Source: an uncultured Eubacteriales bacterium
GTDB taxonomy: Bacteria > Bacillota > Clostridia > Oscillospirales > CAG-272
Reading direction: 5' to 3'
DNA length: 11,334 nt
Assembly (NCBI GenBank): GCA_902462015.1
Contig: CABPZV010000057.1
Span: 1-11,334, forward strand
How positions within the stretch are numbered: the stretch's first letter is position 1; each line of letters opens with the position of its first letter. This document shows, one piece after another, positions 1-7,300 of the stretch. Both the position numbers and the translations under genes were made by a program. The notes beneath the pieces are model-generated. The model saw only the letters and a program-made list of their open reading frames with translations, was not told the DNA's origin and did not search any database.

Positions 1-1
1 C

Positions 2-346
2 AGATATTTTTACTCATGCCTTGCAAATTTGCGCGCACGTGGTTATAAAAAGGACCGCTGGATTTATGAAATTGGCGAATCAATTGTTAAACCGGATATT
101 TCATTCTTTTTAGATGTGCCGATCGCTGAGGCAATATACCGTGTCAGATGCCGTGAAGAAGAGAGAAACAGATATATTGATGTGCAGTTACAATACAATC
201 TTCAAAGGGAATATAATGAAATCTGTAAATTAAACGGCGGAATAATGGTTCCGACAGGTATAGAACCGGACAGGTCTTATGATTATATAATTAAAGCTGT
301 AAGAAAGGTATTGAATAAAAATGGACTTAAGAAAAAAGATTTATGA
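2..346 (+). CDS. Thymidylate-kinase-like nucleotide kinase, C-terminal part (5' end outside window)
   Basis: The reading frame is open from base 2 to the TGA at 344-346, so the start and the ATP-binding P-loop lie left of the window. The first visible residues (RYFYSCLA) fit the end of the DRY-type motif of thymidylate kinases, which binds the nucleotide. A beta strand follows with PDISFFLDVP, the usual 'PDxxFxLDV' signature of dTMP kinases, then an arginine-rich lid-like stretch (RVRCREEERNRYID) and a helix ending in NLQREYNEIC. The family phosphorylates dTMP to dTDP in the cytoplasm. The last 26 bases overlap the acyl carrier protein gene, which suggests coupling to a specialised operon rather than the housekeeping tmk setting. 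It could be a diverged deoxynucleoside or other small-molecule kinase. Family membership is fairly sure; the substrate is not known. Confidence 0.75.
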   Translation, partial: RYFYSCLANLRARGYKKDRWIYEIGESIVKPDISFFLDVPIAEAIYRVRCREEERNRYIDVQLQYNLQREYNEICKLNGGIMVPTGIEPDRSYDYIIKAVRKVLNKNGLKKKDL

Positions 347-551
347 AATTATTGGCGGTATATGCGGAACGGAAGTCAGCGATTCAGACCAATCACTTAG
401 CGAAGATCTTGGAATCGACAGTTTAGGAATGGTGGCGCTTTTAATCGAACTTGAGGATTCACTCAATATAGAGCTTGAAGAATCCGATATGAATCCGTTA
501 TTGCTCAAGACTGTAGAGGATATCGTTATTCTTGCGGAGAAGTACATATGA
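321..551 (+). CDS. Stand-alone acyl carrier protein
   Basis: This 76-residue acidic protein has normal carrier-protein length and layout. It has a first helix, then the motif LGIDSL with Ser34 (bases 420-422) as the expected 4'-phosphopantetheine attachment site, the recognition helix MVALLIELEDSL, and a last helix after TVEDI. Such proteins hold an acyl, aminoacyl or peptidyl group as a thioester and present it to partner enzymes. The gene starts inside the end of the kinase-like gene, with AAAGG about 12 bases before the ATG, and its stop overlaps the next start (ATGA at 548-551). A ligase lies two genes downstream and is its likely loading enzyme. No phosphopantetheinyl transferase is present in the window. 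It is unlikely to be the fatty-acid-synthesis AcpP, since no fab genes surround it. Confidence 0.92.
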   Translation: MDLRKKIYEIIGGICGTEVSDSDQSLSEDLGIDSLGMVALLIELEDSLNIELEESDMNPLLLKTVEDIVILAEKYI

Positions 552-1546
552 AAAATTATAAAAATATTCAGCTTCCCATTGTTGATCCGGTTTATGGAAC
601 TTATCATTTTCAGGGCGGTGCGAGCGCTGTTATCCATGACAATCCCAGTATACGCAACTGGTTTTTAAATGAAGTTATGAATCTTTGCTGTTCAAGAATG
701 GTTTTGTTTGGACTGTCGACACCTCAGATAGGGATAGATAAATCGACCTGGGAGGATGTTCCTTTTTTTGACAAGAGGTGGTACTCAACACAGTTTTTGA
801 GAGGCTGTACAAACTCTGTCATAAGAGAATTGCTTGACAGTTTATATTATGTGTACTTCAGCGGTTTTGACGATTATTATATGAAGGGAAAAACTTGGTA
901 TAAAGAAAGACATTTCTGCCATGACGGCCTGATATGCGGATATGATTCATCCGATAAAACCTTTACAGTTTTTGCGTATGACGACAGATGGGTTTACCGG
1001 TGCTTTAAAATTCCGCAGAAATGCTTTGATGCAGGAAGAAAATCAATGTATAATCAGGGAGTATACGGTGCTGTCTGCGGATTAAAGCCATATTCCAATC
1101 AAGTTGAGCTTGATCCGTCAAGAATCTATATGAATTTGTCCGAATATTTGAATTCATCGCTTGAAAAATACCCGCCGACAGAAAAGGGAACTGTTTACGG
1201 TATTGCTGTTCATGACTATATTGTTATGTATTTGGACAGGCTTTGTAACGATAAAATACCCCATAACAGAATGGATAGAAGAGTACTTAGACAGATTTGG
1301 GAGCATAAGGCAGTGATGCTTGAACGCATCAAAAAGGTTGAAAAAATGCTGTCACTCGGTTCAGAGATAAGCATGGCATATTCTCCGATTGTTGAAAAGG
1401 CGAATGTTACAAGAATGTTTTATGCATCGTATCATATGAAACGCCGGGATTCCCTTATTCCAGTTATGAAGAAAAATCTTATGGAAATACGCAATGATGA
1501 GGAGATACTGCTAAGAAACTTTGTGAAAAAATTGGGAGCAATCTAA
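548..1546 (+). CDS. Putative BtrH/C39-peptidase-fold protein, possible ACP-dependent acyltransferase
   Basis: The protein has 332 residues, no signal peptide and no membrane segment. The start is well supported: GGAGA at 536-540 lies 7 bases before the ATG, which overlaps the carrier-protein stop. The middle (residues about 110-165) reads as a papain-like beta core: a YYMKGKTWY strand, then HFCHDGLICGYD with His122, His125, Cys124, Cys130 and Asp133, then a TFTVFAYDD strand and KIPQKCFDAG. A histidine followed by xxGYD and a turn-rich strand is typical of C39-like and BtrH N-terminal domains. In butirosin biosynthesis, BtrH moves an aminoacyl group from the carrier protein BtrI to an amine. 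The C-terminal half is helical and basic (residues 235-332). The assignment is by motif and neighbours only. It may instead be an uncharacterised carrier-protein partner, and the catalytic cysteine is not identified with certainty (Cys47, Cys48 and Cys86 are candidates). Confidence 0.5.
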   Translation: MKNYKNIQLPIVDPVYGTYHFQGGASAVIHDNPSIRNWFLNEVMNLCCSRMVLFGLSTPQIGIDKSTWEDVPFFDKRWYSTQFLRGCTNSVIRELLDSLYYVYFSGFDDYYMKGKTWYKERHFCHDGLICGYDSSDKTFTVFAYDDRWVYRCFKIPQKCFDAGRKSMYNQGVYGAVCGLKPYSNQVELDPSRIYMNLSEYLNSSLEKYPPTEKGTVYGIAVHDYIVMYLDRLCNDKIPHNRMDRRVLRQIWEHKAVMLERIKKVEKMLSLGSEISMAYSPIVEKANVTRMFYASYHMKRRDSLIPVMKKNLMEIRNDEEILLRNFVKKLGAI

Positions 1547-1550
1547 AAAT

Positions 1551-2918
1551 ATGATACTGTGGAATTATCTTAAAAATGAAATGCTGAAACATCAGACGCA
1601 GACAGTCGGAGAGGGCGACTGCTCAATGTCATTTGAGGAAATTGTTATATATTCGGAAATATTTTCTGAAAAAATAAAAAATGAGCTTTGTTGCGGAATT
1701 GTATGTATGTCGGAAATGTCTGCGGCTATAGCGCTGCTTTCATGCTTTGCCGCCGGTGTAACCGCTGTTCCTGTATCAATCAGATACGGTGAGCTGCATA
1801 TGCGTAAAATATTTGATAACGTTAATCCGACGTGTATAATTACAGATAAATATGGTGATTTGCAGGTTATATATTTAAAAAACAACCGGTATATTTTGCC
1901 TGAAATTCATCCTGCTGTAATAATGCATACTTCAGGGACTGAGGGATATCCCAAGGGGGTTATGCTCAGTGAACAAAATATTTATGTAAATTTAAAGGGA
2001 ATCAAGGATTATTTTAGGATAGGCGCAGACGATTGTATATTAATTACCCGTCCGCTGATTCATTGCGCAGTTATGACAGGAGAGTTTTTGATATCATTGA
2101 TAAATGGAGTCAAAATTCAGTTTTGTTCTTTTAAGTTTAATCCATATGAGACTGTAAAACAGATTCGAGATAATAACGCAAATGTTTTTTGTGGGACGCC
2201 AACGATACTCAACGTTTTATCAAGACTGTCAAAAAAAGCGGCTATGGCTTCTTTGAATAAAATTGTTATCAGCGGAGAATGTTTGAGCAGTTATTCTGCA
2301 AAAAAGATAAGGCAAGCCTTTCCGTATGCCCGGATTTATCACGTTTACGGTCTGACTGAAGCCAGTCCGCGAGTTTGTCATTTACCGCCGTCTGCTTTCG
2401 ATGTTGCTCCGGATCATGTGGGGGTTCCGCTGAAAAACGTAAAAATTAAAATAGTCAGGGATGACGGAAGCGATGCAGAAACCGGAGAATCCGGAAGATT
2501 GTGGGTAAGCGGCGAAAGTATAATGCTTGGATATTACAACAATGAAAAGCTGACAAAAAGCGTTTTTAAGGACGGATGGCTATGTACAGGAGATACGGCT
2601 GTTATAAATAAAAATGGATATTTAAAGATTCTCGGAAGAGCGGACGATATGATAATCAGATCAGGAATGAATATATATCCACAGGAGATAGAATCGGTAA
2701 TTAGATCTGACAGCCGCGTCAGAGAAGTATTAGTAAAGGGTATTCACCATGAAGACCGCGGAACAGAGCTTGAAATGATTATATCAGGCAGCTTTGAATG
2801 TATTGACGATATAAAGAAGTTATGTATAAAAAAACTTCCGTTGTATCAGGTACCTTCCAGGATTACATTAGTGGACGATATACCTAAAAACAGTTCAGGG
2901 AAGCTTATCAGAAGCTAA
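1551..2918 (+). CDS. AMP-forming acyl/aminoacyl ligase (ANL superfamily), likely carrier-protein loading
   Basis: The enzyme should activate a carboxylic acid with ATP to an acyl-adenylate and transfer it to a thiol, most simply the carrier protein encoded upstream. Core motifs appear in order: phosphate-binding HTSGTEGYPKG (residues 126-136), YGLTE (266-270), TGD (346-348), the hinge GRADD (362-366), a GMNIYPQEIE segment, and a C-terminal SSGK with Lys451, the usual adenylation lysine. At 455 residues it is shorter than the usual 500-550. The N-terminal subdomain before the SGT loop is only about 125 residues and the protein stops four residues after Lys451. The start follows the previous stop by 4 bases, with GGGAG about 12 bases upstream. 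Substrate cannot be read from the sequence. Free-standing amino-acid, fatty-acid and aryl-acid ligases are all possible. Confidence 0.88.
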   Translation: MILWNYLKNEMLKHQTQTVGEGDCSMSFEEIVIYSEIFSEKIKNELCCGIVCMSEMSAAIALLSCFAAGVTAVPVSIRYGELHMRKIFDNVNPTCIITDKYGDLQVIYLKNNRYILPEIHPAVIMHTSGTEGYPKGVMLSEQNIYVNLKGIKDYFRIGADDCILITRPLIHCAVMTGEFLISLINGVKIQFCSFKFNPYETVKQIRDNNANVFCGTPTILNVLSRLSKKAAMASLNKIVISGECLSSYSAKKIRQAFPYARIYHVYGLTEASPRVCHLPPSAFDVAPDHVGVPLKNVKIKIVRDDGSDAETGESGRLWVSGESIMLGYYNNEKLTKSVFKDGWLCTGDTAVINKNGYLKILGRADDMIIRSGMNIYPQEIESVIRSDSRVREVLVKGIHHEDRGTELEMIISGSFECIDDIKKLCIKKLPLYQVPSRITLVDDIPKNSSGKLIRS

Positions 2919-2951
2919 ACGGATAGAAAATATACATGAAAGGAATTTTAA

Positions 2952-4082
2952 ATGAAAAAATCAATTTGTGATGAGATAAAGGCTTTGCGAAAAACTGATT
3001 CGTTTTGTGTTGACAATACAAACGGAAACAGATATATGCTTGTTTTGTTCGAAGAAGATGGAAGCCGTACCGCTTATTGTTTCAGTACTCCTATTTATAA
3101 TATTAATACCGGTAAAATGGTAAAGCTTTGTTTCCATAAGAATAAAGATACATATTTATTAGAGGGAAGTAATGCCGATGTCCGAATAAATGATGAAATT
3201 ACGTTAAAAAATTCCGTGGGCAGCTGCCGATTTATTATTCCACAAGGTAAGTTTGCCATGTCAGATCCGGGTTTAAAAAAGGGGAATGATTATATTTATC
3301 CTGCAACAAACGGCATCGCATATAAAGCTTCCTGCCGTGACGGCTGTTTCAGAGATTTCTCGATTATAACCGACGTTCATTTCATGAATTCAAAGGACAA
3401 TAATAAATATTTTGCCCTTATGACTCAGGAGTACGAGCCGTTTGTAACGGTGTCGGCGATAGGCTGTATGAATAAAGAAAACAAAATTGTTTCTCCTGCT
3501 GTAATAGAGGCTAAAAAAACGTCCGATTTAGAATACAGGCTGTCACTTGTCAGCTGCTGCAGCGATGCAGAATATATATTATTTGAAATAAATTTATATG
3601 AGAGAAAGCTTTTCTTGGATACAACTGTGGAAAGTAAAAATATCGGCGTGAACAATGCTTTCGGCAGTATAGCTTTTGTTGGAGATACTGAGCAGTTTGG
3701 AGAGCAATGGCTTTACTCAAGACCGGCATTTTCGCTTATATCTGAGCTTTATGAAAAATCGTTGAATTATGCTGTACTTCATATACCGAAATACAGCGAT
3801 TCGGATATCGAATTGAATGTTTCAAAAGCCGGTTCCCGTTTTTGCAGCTTCGGATCGACGTGGAGCAATAAAATCCCGGTTGCCGATTTTATAACAAAGA
3901 CTGTAAAGCACATGGGATATTTGGATATTGATATTTCCGGGTTGTTGATAGATCCTCAAAAAAAGCGGCTGATGCAGGATAACGGATTCGTTATAAATAC
4001 ACCGGTGAGAAATCATTTTTCTGTGCTTTCGACAGGAGATAACTATTACTTTCCGCAGATTCTTGAAATAAATTATGAATAA
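2952..4082 (+). CDS. Stand-alone protein resembling the RHS N-terminal region plus a DNRLRE-like domain
   Basis: No enzyme motif is visible in these 376 residues, and there is no signal peptide or membrane helix. AGGA at 2941-2944 lies 7 bases before the ATG, 33 bases after the ligase stop. Two parts match the giant RHS protein downstream. Near the start, DGS..A.....PI (residues 36-48) has exactly the same spacing as RHS residues 40-52, followed in both by a TG. At the end, a YLDIDIS strand, a long beta segment and the closing FPQILEINYE correspond to the RHS YTFDITS strand and closing IPELIVDYE. That ending is typical of DNRLRE domains, a beta-sandwich module found in bacterial surface and RHS proteins. 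The protein therefore looks like the RHS N-terminal module without YD repeats or toxin tail. It is intact and cysteine-rich. A role as partner, modified acceptor or decoy is open. The homology is judged by eye. Confidence 0.6.
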   Translation: MKKSICDEIKALRKTDSFCVDNTNGNRYMLVLFEEDGSRTAYCFSTPIYNINTGKMVKLCFHKNKDTYLLEGSNADVRINDEITLKNSVGSCRFIIPQGKFAMSDPGLKKGNDYIYPATNGIAYKASCRDGCFRDFSIITDVHFMNSKDNNKYFALMTQEYEPFVTVSAIGCMNKENKIVSPAVIEAKKTSDLEYRLSLVSCCSDAEYILFEINLYERKLFLDTTVESKNIGVNNAFGSIAFVGDTEQFGEQWLYSRPAFSLISELYEKSLNYAVLHIPKYSDSDIELNVSKAGSRFCSFGSTWSNKIPVADFITKTVKHMGYLDIDISGLLIDPQKKRLMQDNGFVINTPVRNHFSVLSTGDNYYFPQILEINYE

Positions 4083-4119
4083 CTTATATTTTAATTTTTT
4101 TACATTTTGCCGATTACAA

Positions 4120-4146
4120 TTATGAGAAAAAATTTCTTTATATAAT
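4120..4146 (+). promoter_or_regulatory. Candidate sigma-A promoter for the RHS gene
   Basis: TATAAT at 4141-4146 is a perfect -10 hexamer in an AT-rich setting. The best-spaced -35 is weak: TTATGA at 4120-4125, with a 15-base spacer. TTACAA at 4114-4119 is a better hexamer but lies 21 bases away. Transcription would begin near 4153, giving an untranslated leader of about 155 bases. AT richness makes chance matches likely. Confidence 0.4.
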
Positions 4147-4238
4147 AGAGCATGTTCATAAAGAAAGAGCTTACAGAAAAGAAAAAATAATTGTGAAAGA
4201 GAAAGCTCTAATGCAAAGTTCTTAGAAACAAAAGTATG

Positions 4239-4281
4239 TCTGGAAAAACTTAATAAGAAGGAATCTGGACAAAACTTAAAT
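4239..4281 (+). repeat. Imperfect direct repeat upstream of the RHS start
   Basis: TCTGGAAAAACTTAAT at 4239-4254 and TCTGGACAAAACTTAAAT at 4264-4281 differ by one inserted C and one extra A. The repeat period is 25 bases, which is more than two helical turns. It lies in the presumed leader, just before the ribosome binding site. It could be a protein-binding site, an RNA element or a small duplication; nothing in the window decides this. Confidence 0.45.
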
Positions 4282-4307
4282 TATTTACGAAAGGAAAGAA
4301 TATAAAA

Positions 4308-7300
4308 ATGGAAGAAAAAAAGACAATGGAAACTGATATCCAGCTAACAGAGAAAAAAGAGGTATATCAGGTAAAAGAGAAGAAAAGCATGAGAGGAGAA
4401 AACCGAAAGATATATCGAATGAGCGACGGAAGCGAACGCGCGGTATTTTACGGTGCCCCAATACACGAATTGGATGAGGAAACCGGGAGCTATGAAGAAG
4501 CGGAAAATGCTATTACAGCAGATCCGGACGGAAAGCATGCGCATGGAGAAAACCGCAGTTTTAAGGTTGAATTCAACTGCGAAAAGGATAATGACGAGCT
4601 TTTCGGTATTGAAAGCAGAGGACATAAAATTACAGTATCGTCAAACAGGACTAAAGGAAAAAAGTCAAATGAAATACGCGGAGCAGAAGCGAGGATACTG
4701 AAGAAAGGCAGGCCCGGAAAGAAACCGCAGGATGTGGTTTCATTTGAAGGACGGAACGGCGGAGAGGCTTACGAATATTCACTAAAAAATAATGGACTAA
4801 AAGAGAATATCATAATCACTGAACGGTCGGAATCATACAGATACTCATTCAATCTAAAAACAACTAACCTGAGTTATGAATGTGATGAAAAAGACAGAAG
4901 GATATACTTTCGGGACACAGAAACAAATGAACTGATATTTACAATTCCGGCACCGTATATGTACGACGCCGACGGAGCCGAATCAGAGAATGTATGCTAT
5001 GAAATAAAAACAGCGGAAAATGGAGAAATCCGGATGTCGGTAATAGCAGACTGCGGGTGGGTAAACTCTGGTGAGCGTGTATTTCCGGTTACGATAGACC
5101 CACAGATTGATGTAAATCAGGAAGAAAATGTTGTAATATATCCGTGGGCCGGTGGTACGGTTGGCGCGAGCGGAACAAGCTATGTAGGATTAAAAGAAAA
5201 TACAGTCAACAGAACGTATATAGTAATAAATAAACCTGAGCTGCCGGGAAATCCACGAATTAAGAAAGTATGGATGAAGCTTTACGGTAACACTATAGCT
5301 TCAGGGAGTACAGAGCCGCTTGTAGGACTTTACAGAGTAACCGGAGATCTTACCGTTGGGCAGTGCACGCCAGAAAACAGCACAGATATGATTGATTATG
5401 CTCATATAGGTGGCGATGTCGATGATAATCAGAAACATACATATACGTTCGATATAACCTCGGTGTATGATATCTTTGAAAAAGAGGATGTTTCTCAAAT
5501 TACGCTTGTGCTAAAATTGATTGATGAAAGTATAACCAATTCGTATGTTTCGAGCATTAACATGAGAAGAACCGGATACATTCCTGAGCTGATAGTCGAT
5601 TACGAAAAAAATGATGTTTTTGCAGATTCACACGAGAGCGACAGCTTTCAAATCGGAAGCGTCGGTAGGGAAAATGTTGATCTTCTTTGCGGAAATGTAA
5701 CGCTTACCCTAAATGATTTTGTATGGGCGGGAAACAGAATGCCGGTCACACTGCGGCATATGTATAACAGCGTGTATGCAGAGTACGATTATACGGCGAA
5801 CAGCGACGCGGATATAGAGGAAGCGGATTACAGCCTTATGAAGCTCGGCAAGGGGTGGAAGCTGAATATCATGCAAAGTGTGATTGAATCGGTGTTCCAG
5901 CTCGACGGGACGACATATGACGGATATATGTTTTTAGACGAATACGGAAAGAAAACATATCTTGTAGAGAGAACAGAGGACCGGTGCGAAGGAAACTGCG
6001 AAAACGGCGAATATACATACGAGGATTATTACCAAAGCGGAATTCTGTATGAGCCGACATGCCGCAAGCTTCTGTGCGGAACAGATGTATACAAATTCGA
6101 TTCATCTGGCAGGCTGATATCAAAAACGGATTCTTACGGAAATACGATGAGTATAACATATACGCTTGGGAAAATCACATCGGTGACGGACGGAGCAGGC
6201 AGGGAATTTGAATTTACATACTCCGGCGATTATCTCAGCATGATAACAGCGCCTGACGGAAGCAGTATAAGCTATACATATCTTGCCGGTCTTCTTATCA
6301 GGATAACCTACGCTGACGGAAGCTGTTTGAAGCTTGCGTATGATTTTGATTCTTTGCTGGGCAGCCTGGCTTTTGCGAATAAAAACGGCCGTAACCTTGA
6401 GAACTGTACAAATATTTATACAGGAAAAAATATTACGGAGGTCAGAAGCTACGGAGCCGAAGGAAATGAATTAAAGCTTGGAAAAGTAAAAAAATATGTA
6501 AGATCCTTTGCGGCTAACACAGTGACAGTGACGGAAACATATCCGGCAGATTCGGATTTGTGCGAGACGGAGGATATAGTTAGTACGACGGTATACAAAT
6601 ATGACGCTGACGGAAAACAGATAAGCAATTACGGAAAAGAATTTACCGGAAGCTGTCATAATTATCTTAGCGGACATTGTTTTGAAAATCTCGATGCATG
6701 GACGGCAGAGTCAGCAAATACCGTAGACAGTATTCTTGTGCATTGCAGGGAAACAGATAAATCAAAATTCGGAGATTATGTTCTTCGTATGCAGACCTGG
6801 GATAAAGATGTTGTAGCCAACGGAGTATATCAGACAGTGACGCTTCCGGCCGGGACATACACAGCTTCGGCATATCTCCGTCTGATGAATTTATCGAGAA
6901 ATCCGAGTATTTATATACGTGTTACGTCATCGGACGGTACAATACTTGCGGAAAGCGAACATCTGAATAAGAAATATTCGGATTATATGCGTGTCTCGGA
7001 AGTATTTACACTAACACAAAGCACAAGCGTAACAGTACATATACTGATGGACGGCAAAGGAACGGCATATGCCGATGCTGTACAGCTTGAAAAGGGAGAA
7101 TGCGCCGGAGAATATAACCTGATAGAAAACGCCGGATTTGAAAACGGAATGGCACCGTGGACGAAAACACCTAATTGCAGACTTGACGCCAATACCGGAA
7201 TAGAACAGTCTTACAGCCGTAAGATTAACGGAAATATTGTTGCTCATTCAACAATGTTTCAGACTGTACCGGCCAAGAAATCCCGCGGAACAAAGGAGAC

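Larger units (their letters stand above)
4083..4307 (+). promoter_or_regulatory. 225-base purine-rich leader between the operon and the RHS gene
   Basis: No gene is seen here. The first 60 bases are T-rich and contain a candidate promoter. The rest is A/G-rich and would form a long 5' leader of about 150 bases. It carries an inverted repeat, AGAGCTT at 4166-4172 and AAGCTCT at 4203-4209, and an imperfect direct repeat at 4239-4254 and 4264-4281. AAGGAAAG at 4291-4298 is the ribosome binding site for the RHS gene, about 9 bases before its ATG. No convincing hairpin terminator closes the upstream operon, so some read-through is possible. Confidence 0.55.

Noticed and set aside
321..2918. A complete nonribosomal peptide or polyketide synthase
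   Set aside because: No condensation, ketosynthase, thioesterase or phosphopantetheinyl transferase gene is visible; only a stand-alone ligase and carrier protein are present.
4091..4101. T-rich run after the 376-residue gene as a terminator
   Set aside because: There is no GC-rich stem before the run, so it does not meet the pattern of an intrinsic terminator.
4152..4190. A 12-codon frame (ATG to TAA) in the leader that could be a leader peptide
   Set aside because: It has no ribosome binding site, lies at the likely transcription start, and its Lys-rich content is expected from A-rich sequence.
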